64,000 nucleotides of DNA, taken from an uncultured Pelagibacteraceae bacterium (GTDB lineage: Bacteria > Pseudomonadota > Alphaproteobacteria > Pelagibacterales > Pelagibacteraceae). A program made the position numbers and the translations under genes. The notes under the pieces were generated by a model, which saw nothing but the letters and a program-made list of their open reading frames with translations, had not been told where the DNA came from and did no database searches. The stretch covers positions 62,001 through 126,000 of the forward strand of contig CACLAY010000001.1 in NCBI GenBank assembly GCA_902604975.1, in the 5' to 3' direction. Below, one piece after another: positions 15,548 to 23,798 of this stretch (its first letter is position 1; the number at the start of each line of letters is the position of its first letter).

Positions 15548-16589
15548 TTAAACTTATTGCGCCTCCAACTGCTGGAATTTTTTTTGAAGATCCTAAATCA
15601 GAAATTAGATTGTCATAACGACCTCCATTAACCTGAATTTTTCTAGCCTTTGAATTTATTATAATATTAAAGACCATCCCAGTGTAATATTCCAGATGTC
15701 TTCCAAAAGAAGATGAAAAATTTACACTTAATTTTGAGACCCTATCTTTTGTGATTGGAAAATAATTTTTTCCAACAGTAAGATTTATTTTATTTTTTTT
15801 GAAAAAAGTATTAAGAGTAGTTGCTGCATTACTCATTTTGCAATTAATTTTTAAATATTCCCTTATGATCTTTACTACAATTTGACCTTTTACTTGTCTT
15901 CTAGGATCTTTAATTTTGTTATCAAATCTGATCAGTATTTCTCTTAAGGAACGCCCTGCTATATTTCTGTTTTGGTTTTGTTTACATAGTTTAAGGTATC
16001 TTTTTTTATCCAACTCAACGATAGTTTCATCAACATCTGAATTAGTCTCTAAACGTCTTAATAATTCATTAAAATAAGGTTCACGCCAAAAATGTCTTTG
16101 TAATCTAAGTTTCCACCTTTTTGGAATATCTAATTTATTTATCAATAAGTGAAATATTTCTACATTTCCTATTGTTATACTCCCAGACTTATAACTAAAT
16201 TTATTTAAAACTTTAATACCAGTATTTATTATTTGCTTATCATCTCTCTTTTCATCTTTTGATCCTATGATCTCGAAACCTATTTGATCTCTGATAATTT
16301 TTTCATTTTTTTTCTGAACTTTTCTGAATGCTTGACCATTATAATATACTTTTGAAGATTTCTTTTTTTTTTGGTTGAGATATTTGATGCATGAAGCAAT
16401 GGTTAGGTCAGGTCTTAAACAAATTTCCTTTCCATTCTGATCCATAAAAGAAAAAATTAAACTTCTAAATGACTCGCCAGATCTCTCGAGAATTAGATTG
16501 GTTGGAATTACTGTATCTAAATCTATATAATCAAATCCACTTGATTTTAAAGATTTAAGTATATTTTCAGATAAGTTTTTTGACTTCAT
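15540..16589 (-). CDS. hisZ: ATP phosphoribosyltransferase regulatory subunit
   Basis: Catalytically inactive paralogue of class II histidyl-tRNA synthetase that activates short-form HisG and carries histidine feedback control. The motif-2 region reads GKEICLRPDLTIASCIKYL, and the histidine-A box-like region is GRHLEYYTGMVFNI; the C-terminal anticodon domain is missing, as expected for HisZ (349 aa). It overlaps hisG by 8 bases and the end of hisS by 23, placing the regulatory paralogue directly beside the true synthetase. Confidence 0.93.
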   Translation of the reverse strand: MKSKNLSENILKSLKSSGFDYIDLDTVIPTNLILERSGESFRSLIFSFMDQNGKEICLRPDLTIASCIKYLNQKKKKSSKVYYNGQAFRKVQKKNEKIIRDQIGFEIIGSKDEKRDDKQIINTGIKVLNKFSYKSGSITIGNVEIFHLLINKLDIPKRWKLRLQRHFWREPYFNELLRRLETNSDVDETIVELDKKRYLKLCKQNQNRNIAGRSLREILIRFDNKIKDPRRQVKGQIVVKIIREYLKINCKMSNAATTLNTFFKKNKINLTVGKNYFPITKDRVSKLSVNFSSSFGRHLEYYTGMVFNIIINSKARKIQVNGGRYDNLISDLGSSKKIPAVGGAISLND

Positions 16590-17961
16590 CGATTAAATCT
16601 TTCTTAGGAATGGTTTTGTTGTTCTCACCCTTTACACCCTTTAAATTTTTAATGGTCACTGTATTATCTTTAAATTCATTTTCTCCACAGATTACTGCAA
16701 CTGGTAATTGGCGTTTGTTTGCAAAAGTAAGCTGCTTACCCAGATTTTTTTTGGTATCTAAAAATATTTCTGAATTAATATTGTTTTGTCTTAAAAGATC
16801 TAAAATTTCGTAGTAGTTTTTTAAGTATTTTTGATCCATCACACACACTAAAACTGGTTTTTGTTCATCTAATTGAAACTGATCTAATTGCATTAATGCA
16901 AACAAAAGTCTATCTACACCAAAACTTATACCTGTGCCTGGAATATCCACTCCTTTAAATCTTGATATAAGTTGTGCATAGGCTCCGCCTGAACAAATAC
17001 TCCCAATATCTACCTCTTTACCTTTATTATTTGTAACTTTAAAATTTAAATTAGTTTCAACAATGAAATCCGAATAATACGCCAGGCCTCTGACAATTGT
17101 GAAGTTGGTTTTGACTTGATCTAAGTTTGATCCATATTTAAGGATTTCAAAAAAGTCTTCTAATTCCTTGATTCCTTCTTGCGATAGTGAGTTTTTTAAA
17201 TTTTGTTTCATTTCATTTAAATCTTTAATTTTTAAATAATCTAATATTTTAGAAACCTGATTATCATTTAAGTCTGCACCTTTTGTAATAGCACCACTAA
17301 TATCTTTTCTTTCTTTTCTCAAAAGGTCCTCTACACCTTTTATTCCAAATCCAGGCTTATCAAGTTTATCAATTGCCCTAATAACTTTTAATTGTTTTTC
17401 ATCAGTTATTTTTAATTCATTTAGCAAGCCCTGAACTATTTTTCTGTTACTTACATTGATTGTAAACTGATCTTTCTTTAATCCACATTCTAAAAGTGTT
17501 GCTGAAATTAAATTACAAAGTTCAGCGTTAGCTTGTGATGAACTAACATTTCCTACAATATCAAAATCTGCCTGCAAAAATTCTCTATATCTTCCATTGC
17601 CAGACTTTTCGTTACGAAAAACATTTTGAATAGCATATCTTTTATAAATTGATGGTAATTCTTGATTATTTTGAGCAACAAATCTTGCTAGAGGACTAGA
17701 TAAGTCATATCGAAGGGTAATACTTTTATCTCCATCTTGAAATGAAAATACATCAGACATAGGATTAGCTTCATCTTCTGCTAGAAAAGATCCTATATTT
17801 TCACTTATTTCGAACGATGGTGTTTCGAGTGGTTCAGCACCAAACTTAATAAAATTATTCTCAATTACTGATAACAGCTTTTTTTTGAGAAGAAGTTTCT
17901 TATCCCAACGATCTTCAAATCCTGAGGGCAACCCAGGTATTAATTTATTTTCTTTATTCAT
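16567..17961 (-). CDS. hisS: histidyl-tRNA synthetase
   Basis: Class II synthetase that charges tRNA-His. Start chosen at 17961 (MNKENKLIPGLPSGFEDRW), because the in-frame extension to 18009 would run into the tRNA-His gene. Motif 2 is TLRYDLSSPLARF with FRNEKSGNGRYREF, and the histidine-specific loops are GLAYYSDF and SICSGGAYAQLI; motif 3 is GTGISFGVDRLL; a C-terminal anticodon-binding domain (VLVCVMDQKYL onward) follows. The tRNA-His gene begins upstream on the same strand with only 4 bases between, so enzyme and substrate may share a transcript. Confidence 0.95.
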   Translation of the reverse strand: MNKENKLIPGLPSGFEDRWDKKLLLKKKLLSVIENNFIKFGAEPLETPSFEISENIGSFLAEDEANPMSDVFSFQDGDKSITLRYDLSSPLARFVAQNNQELPSIYKRYAIQNVFRNEKSGNGRYREFLQADFDIVGNVSSSQANAELCNLISATLLECGLKKDQFTINVSNRKIVQGLLNELKITDEKQLKVIRAIDKLDKPGFGIKGVEDLLRKERKDISGAITKGADLNDNQVSKILDYLKIKDLNEMKQNLKNSLSQEGIKELEDFFEILKYGSNLDQVKTNFTIVRGLAYYSDFIVETNLNFKVTNNKGKEVDIGSICSGGAYAQLISRFKGVDIPGTGISFGVDRLLFALMQLDQFQLDEQKPVLVCVMDQKYLKNYYEILDLLRQNNINSEIFLDTKKNLGKQLTFANKRQLPVAVICGENEFKDNTVTIKNLKGVKGENNKTIPKKDLIDEVKKLI

Positions 17962-17965
17962 TTTT

Positions 17966-18040
17966 TGGTACCCTGGCTTGGAATTGAACCAAAAACTAAA
18001 GTTCCACAAACTTTCGTGATAACCATTTCACCACCAGGGC
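17966..18040 (-). tRNA. tRNA-His (GTG)
   Basis: Full cloverleaf with encoded CCA. Acceptor arm GCCCTGG with CCAGGGT, D loop AATGGTTA with the normal GG, anticodon loop TTGTGGA (anticodon GTG), T loop TTCAATT. The discriminator is A73, and the first pair is G1-U72. A73 in place of C73 is the known alphaproteobacterial exception. The base before position 1 is G in the gene, but it would face A73 and cannot pair. Confidence 0.95.
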
Positions 18041-18043
18041 CTA

Positions 18044-18060
18044 TTATTGTTTTATACTAA
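18044..18060 (-). promoter_or_regulatory. possible -10 element for the tRNA-His/hisS transcript
   Basis: On the minus strand TATAAA (18051-18056) lies 11 bases before the tRNA 5' end, within an AT-rich spacer. It suits a -10 box; no clear -35 is seen. Confidence 0.3.
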
Positions 18061-18088
18061 TTAGAGTTAAATTTAAATTTTAAAATAG

Positions 18089-18163
18089 TTAAATAGCTAG
18101 CTGCGAGCCAGCATGAAAATGATGTCTTTTGTGAGATACTAAAATTTTACTATTTTTAATCAT
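18089..18163 (-). CDS. possible His-rich leader peptide upstream of tRNA-His/hisS
   Basis: A 24-codon minus-strand ORF whose translation contains SHKRHHFH, that is four His in eight residues, followed by AGSQLAI and a stop. It ends about 48 bases before tRNA-His and the hisS-hisZ-hisG genes. The GC-rich stretch after the His codons can form a small GCTG/CAGC hairpin. This is what a his attenuator leader would look like. There is no good ribosome-binding site, and no competing terminator hairpin is evident before the tRNA, so it may be chance. Confidence 0.3.
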   Translation of the reverse strand: MIKNSKILVSHKRHHFHAGSQLAI

Positions 18164-18204
18164 GGAGGTTAAATAGCATTTTAGACTTAAAATGCAAGTA
18201 TGTA

Positions 18205-18251
18205 TTGTATAGGAATATTCATAGGGTTTACCTACTTTTATTCCTATACAA
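18205..18251 (-). terminator. strong inverted repeat downstream of cspA
   Basis: Perfect 13-bp inverted repeat TTGTATAGGAATA (18205-18217) / TATTCCTATACAA (18239-18251), with an inner TAGG/CCTA pair in the loop. It lies 20 bases after the cspA stop and would end the cspA transcript. No uridine run follows directly on the minus strand, so it could also be a 3'-end stabilising hairpin. Confidence 0.45.
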
Positions 18252-18271
18252 AATTTTAAATGAAATAAATT

Positions 18272-18484
18272 TTAAGAAGTTTTCTTTAAATTCACTGCGC
18301 TTGGACCTTTGTCTCCATCCTGAATTTCAAATTCTACAGCGTCGTTCTCATTCAAAAAACGAAGTCCTGCTTCACGCACTGCGCTTGCATGAACGAAACA
18401 ATCTTTTTCTCCGTCTTCTCTTTCTATAAACCCGTAGCCCTTCTTACCGTTGAACCACTTTACTTTTCCTTTTAATGTACTCAT
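18272..18484 (-). CDS. cspA: cold-shock domain protein
   Basis: 70-aa CspA-family nucleic-acid chaperone consisting of one cold-shock domain. The RNA-binding motifs are KGYGFIER (RNP1) and CFVHASAV (RNP2), preceded by [10 protein letters not shown]. It melts RNA structure and often acts as a transcription antiterminator. The gene stands alone with its own spacer (18485-18602) and a strong hairpin after it. Confidence 0.95.
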   Translation of the reverse strand: MSTLKGKVKWFNGKKGYGFIEREDGEKDCFVHASAVREAGLRFLNENDAVEFEIQDGDKGPSAVNLKKTS

Positions 18485-18561
18485 ACTTTTTTTTTACTCT
18501 TTCTTTATTATATTAAAATTAGCTAAACTGCAGCTAGCGGGATAGTTATTAGATTTTAAAA

Positions 18562-18586
18562 TTGAATGCAAGCATTTTTGCTTCAA
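18562..18586 (-). terminator. possible terminator after tRNA-Phe
   Basis: TTGAA (18562-18566) and TTCAA (18582-18586) with an inner GCA/TGC pair form a short imperfect hairpin; on the minus strand it is followed by TTTT. It lies 17 bases after the tRNA-Phe CCA end. The stem is weak. Confidence 0.3.
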
Positions 18587-18602
18587 GGTTTTATTTCTAA
18601 AA

Positions 18603-18678
18603 TGGTGGCTTCGGCGGGACTCGAACCAGCGACACAAGCCTTTTCAGGGCTCTGCTCTACCAACTGAGCTACGAAGCC
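18603..18678 (-). tRNA. tRNA-Phe (GAA)
   Basis: Standard 76-nt cloverleaf with encoded CCA: acceptor GGCTTCG/CGAAGCC, D arm AGCTCAGTTGGTAGAGC, anticodon loop CTGAAAA (GAA), T loop TTCGAGT. It ends 5 bases after the end of infA on the same strand. Confidence 0.97.
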
Positions 18679-18683
18679 ATTAT

Positions 18684-18899
18684 TTAAAACCTAAAAATAA
18701 TTCTTCCTTTTGTCAAATCATAAGGTGTTACTTCGACTGTTACATTATCACCTTGAAGAACTCTAATCCTATTCTTCCTCAACTTTCCAGCTGTGTGAGC
18801 TGTAACAATATGATTATTTTCAAGCTTTACTCGGAACATGGCATTAGGTAATAAATCGATTACTTTACCTTTAAATTCCAATAAATCTTGTTTCGACAA
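18684..18899 (-). CDS. infA: translation initiation factor IF-1
   Basis: 71-aa single S1/OB-fold protein that binds the ribosomal A site during initiation. The sequence is near consensus: [39 protein letters not shown] and [13 protein letters not shown]. It starts 6 bases after hisD and is followed by tRNA-Phe. The order hisD-infA with murA and DUF2948 upstream is typical of alphaproteobacteria. Confidence 0.97.
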   Translation of the reverse strand: MSKQDLLEFKGKVIDLLPNAMFRVKLENNHIVTAHTAGKLRKNRIRVLQGDNVTVEVTPYDLTKGRIIFRF

Positions 18900-18905
18900 A
18901 TTTTG

Positions 18906-20171
18906 TTACTCCTTATTTATTCTAGATTTTATACTCAAAGCATGACCTTTTAATTCTTCATACTCAGCGAGATGTGTAGCGTATTCTCCTATTTTCTCAA
19001 CACCTTTTTTTGAAAGAGTTATAAGGCTAATTTTTTTATAAAATTCACTTAAACTTAACCCTGAAGAAAATTTAGCTGATGCATTAGTTGGTAATACATG
19101 ATTTGTCCCAACAGCATAATCGCTTAATGCCATAGGAGAATATTTTCCTATACAAATACTTCCCACATTAACAATTTTATCTTTATACTTTTTATAATTA
19201 CCAACATTTATTTCTAAGTGTTCAGGAGCTATCTCATTAATTGCATCAATAATTTGTCTATCATTATATACTTTTAAAATTAGTCCATTACTTTTTATAC
19301 TTTTAGTGGCAATACTTTGCCTTGGTATCTGTTTTAATTTTAATTCTAAATCTTTTTTAAATTTTTTAATCAAATTTAAATCCTTGGTAATTAATATACA
19401 CTGTGAATTTGAGTCATGTTCTGCCTGGCCAATCATAGATGTGGTAACTTGATTTAAACTAGTTTTGCTATCTGCTAATATTGTTATTTCAGATGGACCT
19501 GCAATCATTCCTTCAATGCCTACATCTCCAAAAACTTGTCTTTTAGCACCAGCTACAAAGATATTACCAGGACCAACAATTTTATTTACTTTTTGAATAT
19601 AAGCTAAACTACCTATGGCTTGTGCACCTCCCATTGAATAAATTTCATTAATTCCTAATTTTTTTGCTGCATATAAAACTGCAGGATTTAATTTTCCATT
19701 ATTTTTTGGATTAGCTAGTACAATTCTTTTTACACCCGCTATTTTTGCTGGAATAGCATTCATCAACAAAGTTGACGGTAAGTTTGCTGGAACATAAATA
19801 CCGATAGATTGAATTGGTACGTATTTATATTCTATTTTATTATTTAAATTATCTTTATAAAAAATGTCTTTAGTTTTTTGTGCAGTATGAAATTTAAGTA
19901 TACGTTTATAAGCAAAATCTATAGCTCTTTTAATTGTTGGATCTAAAGATTTAATTGCTTTATTAATTTGCTTAATACCTGGCCTAATTTGACTATTTTT
20001 ACTAAATTTTTTCTCATATTTTAAAAGACTTTTATTTTTATTGGTCTTAATATCTTTCAAAATTTTAGATATTATTTTATTTTCATTTTTTTTTTCAGAC
20101 CTTCTTAGATCTAAAAATTTTGTTAAAACATTTAAGTAATTTTTTTTATTACAATTAATTATTTTTATCAT
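18906..20171 (-). CDS. hisD: histidinol dehydrogenase
   Basis: Last enzyme of histidine synthesis; a zinc enzyme that oxidises histidinol to histidine with two NAD. Key segments: YVPANLPSTLLMNAIPAKIAGV, QVFGDVGIEGMIAGPSEI, the zinc ligands in GQAEHDSNSQ, and APEHLEI with the catalytic Glu-His pair. At 421 aa it is of normal length. It overlaps the DUF2948 gene by 17 bases. Confidence 0.96.
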   Translation of the reverse strand: MIKIINCNKKNYLNVLTKFLDLRRSEKKNENKIISKILKDIKTNKNKSLLKYEKKFSKNSQIRPGIKQINKAIKSLDPTIKRAIDFAYKRILKFHTAQKTKDIFYKDNLNNKIEYKYVPIQSIGIYVPANLPSTLLMNAIPAKIAGVKRIVLANPKNNGKLNPAVLYAAKKLGINEIYSMGGAQAIGSLAYIQKVNKIVGPGNIFVAGAKRQVFGDVGIEGMIAGPSEITILADSKTSLNQVTTSMIGQAEHDSNSQCILITKDLNLIKKFKKDLELKLKQIPRQSIATKSIKSNGLILKVYNDRQIIDAINEIAPEHLEINVGNYKKYKDKIVNVGSICIGKYSPMALSDYAVGTNHVLPTNASAKFSSGLSLSEFYKKISLITLSKKGVEKIGEYATHLAEYEELKGHALSIKSRINKE

Positions 20172-20562
20172 TTGCTATTTTTTGATCCTCTAATGTCACT
20201 TCAATTACTTCAGCGGCAAGAGTTATAATTCTATTTTTCGAAAATAACATAGTTATTTCAAAATTCTCCCCTTTCTTAAAAATATCAATTGTTAATAGTT
20301 CTAATGTTAGATTAGTGTCATTTTGGTCTATATTCTTAGATTTTGAGGAATTAATAAATTCAAATTTGATAATACTATTTATCAATTTATTTTTATTTTC
20401 CTCTTCTTTACTAAATCTTGCTATTGAAATTAGGAAAATTTTGTTAGAAGCTAAATATTTAACATCGTCAATATTAACTTTACCCTCAGAACAGCAAGCT
20501 GAAATGATATGAAGATCTTCAGGAGTTTGTGCAATTATCTTTTTTAAATACTGGTTTTCCAT
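20155..20562 (-). CDS. DUF2948 family protein
   Basis: 135-aa protein of unknown function, conserved in alphaproteobacteria between murA and hisD. The features are LHIISACCSEGKV with a Cys pair near the start and FLISIARFSKE in the core. I place the start at ATG 20562, which shares its A with the murA stop (TGATG); an in-frame TTG lies one codon upstream. The call rests mainly on the conserved neighbourhood and length. Confidence 0.8.
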   Translation of the reverse strand: MENQYLKKIIAQTPEDLHIISACCSEGKVNIDDVKYLASNKIFLISIARFSKEEENKNKLINSIIKFEFINSSKSKNIDQNDTNLTLELLTIDIFKKGENFEITMLFSKNRIITLAAEVIEVTLEDQKIANDKNN

Positions 20563-21824
20563 CAATTAACACGTCGAATGTTTACCCCAACTTTTCTTAG
20601 TTTATTCTCTATATTTTCATATCCTCTATCAAGGTGATAAATTCTATTAATTGTAGACGAGCCTGTAGCAACTATTGCAGCTAAAACTAATGCAACTGAA
20701 GCTCTTAAGTCACTAGACATTAATTCTGCGGCTTGAAAGTTAGTATCACCAGAAATAAATGCCTTATTTTTTTTAATTAAAATCTCAGCTCCTAATCTTC
20801 TTAATTCAGCTACATGCATAAATCTATTTTCGAAAATACTTTCAGTTATTGAACTTTTGCCTTTAGCCTTACAAAGAAGAACCATAAACTGTGCTTGCAG
20901 ATCTGTAGGAAAGTTTGGATATTCTTTAGTAACTAAATTGGTTAAATTTTTAATTTTTTTTGGACCAGATATATGAATTTGTTTTTTGGCTACTTTGATT
21001 TTTGCTCCAACTTTTTTTAATAATGATAATTCTGTTTTTATAATGTTTGGGTCAAAATTATTTATTTTTAAATTACCTCCAGTTAAACATGCTGCTACAC
21101 AAAAGGTTCCTGTTTCTATTCTGTCAGACATCACTGAATAACTTGTGCTTTCTAAAGATTTAATACCTTCAATCTTTAAAGTGCGTTTTCCTATAAATTT
21201 TATTTTTGCACCACCTGATTTTAAAAAATTTATTAAATCAATTATTTCTGGTTCAATTGCACAGTTTCTAAGAATGGTAATTCCATTTGCTAAACATGCG
21301 GCTATAATTGTATTTTCAGTCGCTCCAACACTAATTTTTGAAAATCTTATTTTTGCACCTTTGAGTTTTTCTTTCGTATGTGCGTGGATATAGCCTTTCT
21401 TAATATCATATTTCATTCCAAGTTTTTTAAGCGCATTCAAATGATAATTTACAGGTCTTGCACCTATTAGGCAGCCACCAGGCAAAGAAGTAATAGACTT
21501 TTGATGTTTAGCAACAAGCGCTCCTAAAACTAATATTCCAGCTCTCATAGTTCTAACAAGTGAATATGATGCAAAAAAATTTTGCTTTTTTTTCTTTGTT
21601 ATTTTAACGATTTTTCTATTTTTATTAAATTTTATTTCAGAGCCAAGAGATTTTAAAAGATTTATCATTGTATTTATGTCTTTAACACGTGGTAAATTTT
21701 TTATTATGACCTCTTTTTCGAATAAGATTGTCGATGCCAAAATTGGTAAGGCAGCATTTTTTGAACCTGAAATTGAAATTTCGCCCTTTATTTTGCAAGG
21801 ACCTTTAACAATAAATTTGTCCAT
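20562..21824 (-). CDS. murA: UDP-N-acetylglucosamine 1-carboxyvinyltransferase
   Basis: First committed step of peptidoglycan synthesis: transfer of enolpyruvate from PEP to UDP-GlcNAc. SGSKNAALPILAST near the N-terminus, the active-site loop LPGGCLIGARPV with the nucleophilic Cys (the fosfomycin target) retained, SDRIETGTF, and DLRASVALVLAA at the C-terminus. At 420 aa it is of normal length. The stop is coupled to DUF2948, and dcd lies 2 bases upstream. Confidence 0.97.
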   Translation of the reverse strand: MDKFIVKGPCKIKGEISISGSKNAALPILASTILFEKEVIIKNLPRVKDINTMINLLKSLGSEIKFNKNRKIVKITKKKKQNFFASYSLVRTMRAGILVLGALVAKHQKSITSLPGGCLIGARPVNYHLNALKKLGMKYDIKKGYIHAHTKEKLKGAKIRFSKISVGATENTIIAACLANGITILRNCAIEPEIIDLINFLKSGGAKIKFIGKRTLKIEGIKSLESTSYSVMSDRIETGTFCVAACLTGGNLKINNFDPNIIKTELSLLKKVGAKIKVAKKQIHISGPKKIKNLTNLVTKEYPNFPTDLQAQFMVLLCKAKGKSSITESIFENRFMHVAELRRLGAEILIKKNKAFISGDTNFQAAELMSSDLRASVALVLAAIVATGSSTINRIYHLDRGYENIENKLRKVGVNIRRVN

Positions 21825-21826
21825 TA

Positions 21827-22381
21827 TTATATTTTTGGAAGTGTAACTCCCTTTTGACCTTGGTATTTGCCATTTCTATCCGCATATGAAACAGCTGGAT
21901 CCTCATTGCCCTTAATAAAAACAAATTGAGCAACTCCTTCATTGGCATAAATTTTTGCTGGTAATGGAGTTGTATTGGAAAATTCTAATGTCACATGTCC
22001 CTCCCAGCCTGGTTCAAGAGGTGTAACGTTGACAATTATTCCACATCTAGCATATGTAGATTTTCCTAAACATATAACCAAAACATTTTTAGGTATCTTA
22101 AAGTATTCCACCGTTCTTGCTAATACGAATGAATTAGGTGGTATTATGCATTCAGATGAGTTTTTAGTAATAAAATTTGAGGATTTAAAATTTTTTGGAT
22201 CTACAATTTCTGAATTTACGTTAGTAAAAATTTTAAATTCATCCGAAACTCTCGCATCATAACCATATGATGAGACACCAAATGATATTTTATCTCCCCT
22301 AACTTGTTTGTCTTCAAAAGGAGAGATCATGTCATTTTCTCTGGCCATTTGTATAATCCACTTATCAGATTGAACTGACAT
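21827..22381 (-). CDS. dcd: dCTP deaminase
   Basis: Converts dCTP to dUTP, the source of dUMP for thymidylate. 184 aa, with [20 protein letters not shown] and [15 protein letters not shown] carrying the catalytic Glu. The start overlaps the stop of a 34-codon gene upstream (TAATG), so translation is probably coupled. Confidence 0.96.
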   Translation of the reverse strand: MSVQSDKWIIQMARENDMISPFEDKQVRGDKISFGVSSYGYDARVSDEFKIFTNVNSEIVDPKNFKSSNFITKNSSECIIPPNSFVLARTVEYFKIPKNVLVICLGKSTYARCGIIVNVTPLEPGWEGHVTLEFSNTTPLPAKIYANEGVAQFVFIKGNEDPAVSYADRNGKYQGQKGVTLPKI

Positions 22382-22485
22382 TATTTATTTTTTTTCTTAG
22401 TTTTTTTTTGAAATTCTTTTCTTTTTTTTAAATTTTTTCTTAAAGCAAGTTCAAGTTTACTAAAATTATTCTTTTTTGAACTCAT
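22381..22485 (-). CDS. 34-aa basic microprotein upstream of dcd
   Basis: Short gene of 34 codons: start ATG 22485, sequence beginning [18 protein letters not shown] and continuing [10 protein letters not shown], 16 of 34 residues Lys or Arg. The stop shares a base with the dcd start (TAATG), and the upstream microprotein ends 3 bases before, so it sits as a proper operon member. Function unknown; a nucleic-acid or ribosome contact is plausible from its charge only. Confidence 0.55.
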   Translation of the reverse strand: MSSKKNNFSKLELALRKNLKKRKEFQKKTKKKNK

Positions 22486-22488
22486 TAT

Positions 22489-22686
22489 TTATTTTTTGTC
22501 AGGATTTGTAAGATGATCAAGCGTTATAACCTGATCAAGAGGAATTGTTTTGTCTTCTTCAATTTTTACTGGGCCAGTTTTCACCTGTTTTTTTGCTCTT
22601 TTTTCTGCAAGCTTTTTCTCTCTTTTAGCTTTTTTTTCCATGAGCTTTGCATTTTTATTAGCTCCATATGTGTAGTGAATTCCCAT
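22489..22686 (-). CDS. 65-aa basic protein of unknown function
   Basis: Small soluble protein: MGIHYTYGANKN, then a Lys/Arg/Glu/Ala helix (EKKAKREKKLAEKRAKKQ) and an acidic end with IPLDQVITLDHL. The helix recalls ribosome- or RNA-associated proteins. No family is recognised. It begins the dcd-murA run on the minus strand, downstream of a spacer containing tRNA-Thr on the other strand. Confidence 0.6.
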   Translation of the reverse strand: MGIHYTYGANKNAKLMEKKAKREKKLAEKRAKKQVKTGPVKIEEDKTIPLDQVITLDHLTNPDKK

Positions 22687-22780
22687 AACATTTTCCTTAA
22701 ATAGATATAACTCATTTTTAAAAAAAAATAAGGCAATAATTTGAAAAATTTTAATTTATACACTAATTATCATTAAAAAT

Positions 22781-22855
22781 GCCCTTGTAGTTTTAATGTT
22801 AAAACAGGCCCTTGGTAAGGGTCAGTTACGAGTTAGATTCTCGTCGAGGGCACCA
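22781..22855 (+). tRNA. tRNA-Thr (GGT) with altered D and T loops
   Basis: 75 nt with encoded CCA. Acceptor GCCCTTG/CGAGGGC, anticodon stem GGCCC/GGGTC with loop TTGGTAA (anticodon GGT), T stem ACGAG/CTCGT. The D loop is TAATGTTA and the T loop TTAGATT, whereas the other three tRNAs here keep GG and TTC. The usual tertiary pair G19-C56 appears replaced by U19-A56, which would still pair. All stems are intact, so I call it functional. Confidence 0.85.
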
Positions 22856-22858
22856 CTA

Positions 22859-23578
22859 TTATTTTGTATAAAAATTTTTTTTTAGTAAAAGCCCAATTAT
22901 AACTAAAACTATAATTCCCAGAATTGGTAAATAAATATCAGGAGAAAAAATTAATTCTAAAACACTTGGTGCCTTAGAATTTTCCTCTAATATTTTACTC
23001 AATCCAGCGCCAAGAGATGCTCCAACAAATAATTGTGGAGACATTCCAATTATTGATCCTAGAAAGAAATTTCTAACTTTAACATTAAATATTGTCGGTA
23101 AAATATTTGAAATAAAAAAAGGAATGCCACCTACAAATCTATAGATTAGAAAAAAAACAAACTCATTCTTTTTAAACTTCACAGTAAAATTGCTAAAACG
23201 AGATGAAAATTTTTCCTCAACCAAATCTTTTAAAAAATAGTTTGCAAAAATATAAAGAAATGTTGCACCAATAGATAATCCAAAAACTACTAGTAAAGTT
23301 CCTAACCACTTACCAAAAATAAAACCACCAACTAGAAATACTGGTGAACCAAAGCCTAATAATAGGACCCAGACTATGGTACCTATTAAAAAAATAATAC
23401 TTGATAAAAAAATATTACTATTTTTAATATTCTCTAAAACTTCTCTATTTTGTCTTATTAATTCATAACTTGAAAAATCCTGAAAGGAAAAGTTGTTAAA
23501 AAAAATCAATAAAAAAACACATACTATCAAAATGTAGGCAGAGCCTAAAAATAGTTTAATTTTTTTTTCTCTATTCAT
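22859..23578 (-). CDS. TVP38/TMEM64 (VTT-domain) membrane protein
   Basis: 239-aa inner-membrane protein of the DedA/VTT superfamily. About six hydrophobic segments; the VTT core is seen in GSPVFLVGGFIFGKWLGTLLVV with the conserved glycines, IYRFVGGIPFFISN and GSIIGMSPQLFVGASLGAGL. Family members are lipid scramblase-like or transporter-like; the substrate is unknown. Its stop is 3 bases from the 3' end of the convergent tRNA-Thr. Confidence 0.88.
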   Translation of the reverse strand: MNREKKIKLFLGSAYILIVCVFLLIFFNNFSFQDFSSYELIRQNREVLENIKNSNIFLSSIIFLIGTIVWVLLLGFGSPVFLVGGFIFGKWLGTLLVVFGLSIGATFLYIFANYFLKDLVEEKFSSRFSNFTVKFKKNEFVFFLIYRFVGGIPFFISNILPTIFNVKVRNFFLGSIIGMSPQLFVGASLGAGLSKILEENSKAPSVLELIFSPDIYLPILGIIVLVIIGLLLKKNFYTK

Positions 23579-23660
23579 TGATTTTTAACTTATTAAAAAT
23601 CACTGTACTTATATATATATATTTGTATAACTACCGGAATTTAACATTAATTTAACAACA

Positions 23661-23798
23661 ATGAAACGAACATATCAACCAAGTAATAGAAAAAGAAAAA
23701 AGGCTGTTGGCTTTAGAGCTAAAAAAAAGACAAAGGGTGGAAGAAAAGTATTAAAAAGAAGAAGAGCTAAAGGAAGAAAAAAATTAACAAACGCTTAA
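23661..23798 (+). CDS. rpmH: ribosomal protein bL34
   Basis: 45-aa, very basic ribosomal protein: [14 protein letters not shown], then [15 protein letters not shown] and [11 protein letters not shown], close to the bL34 consensus. The stop overlaps the rnpA start (TAATG). The AT-rich spacer upstream has TATATAT runs and TATAAC suitable for a promoter. Confidence 0.97.
   Translation: MKRTYQPSNRKRKKAVGFRAKKKTKGGRKVLKRRRAKGRKKLTNA

Noticed and set aside
18205-18429. 74-codon plus-strand open frame opposite cspA
   Set aside because: Antisense shadow of a clear cold-shock gene and its terminator hairpin.
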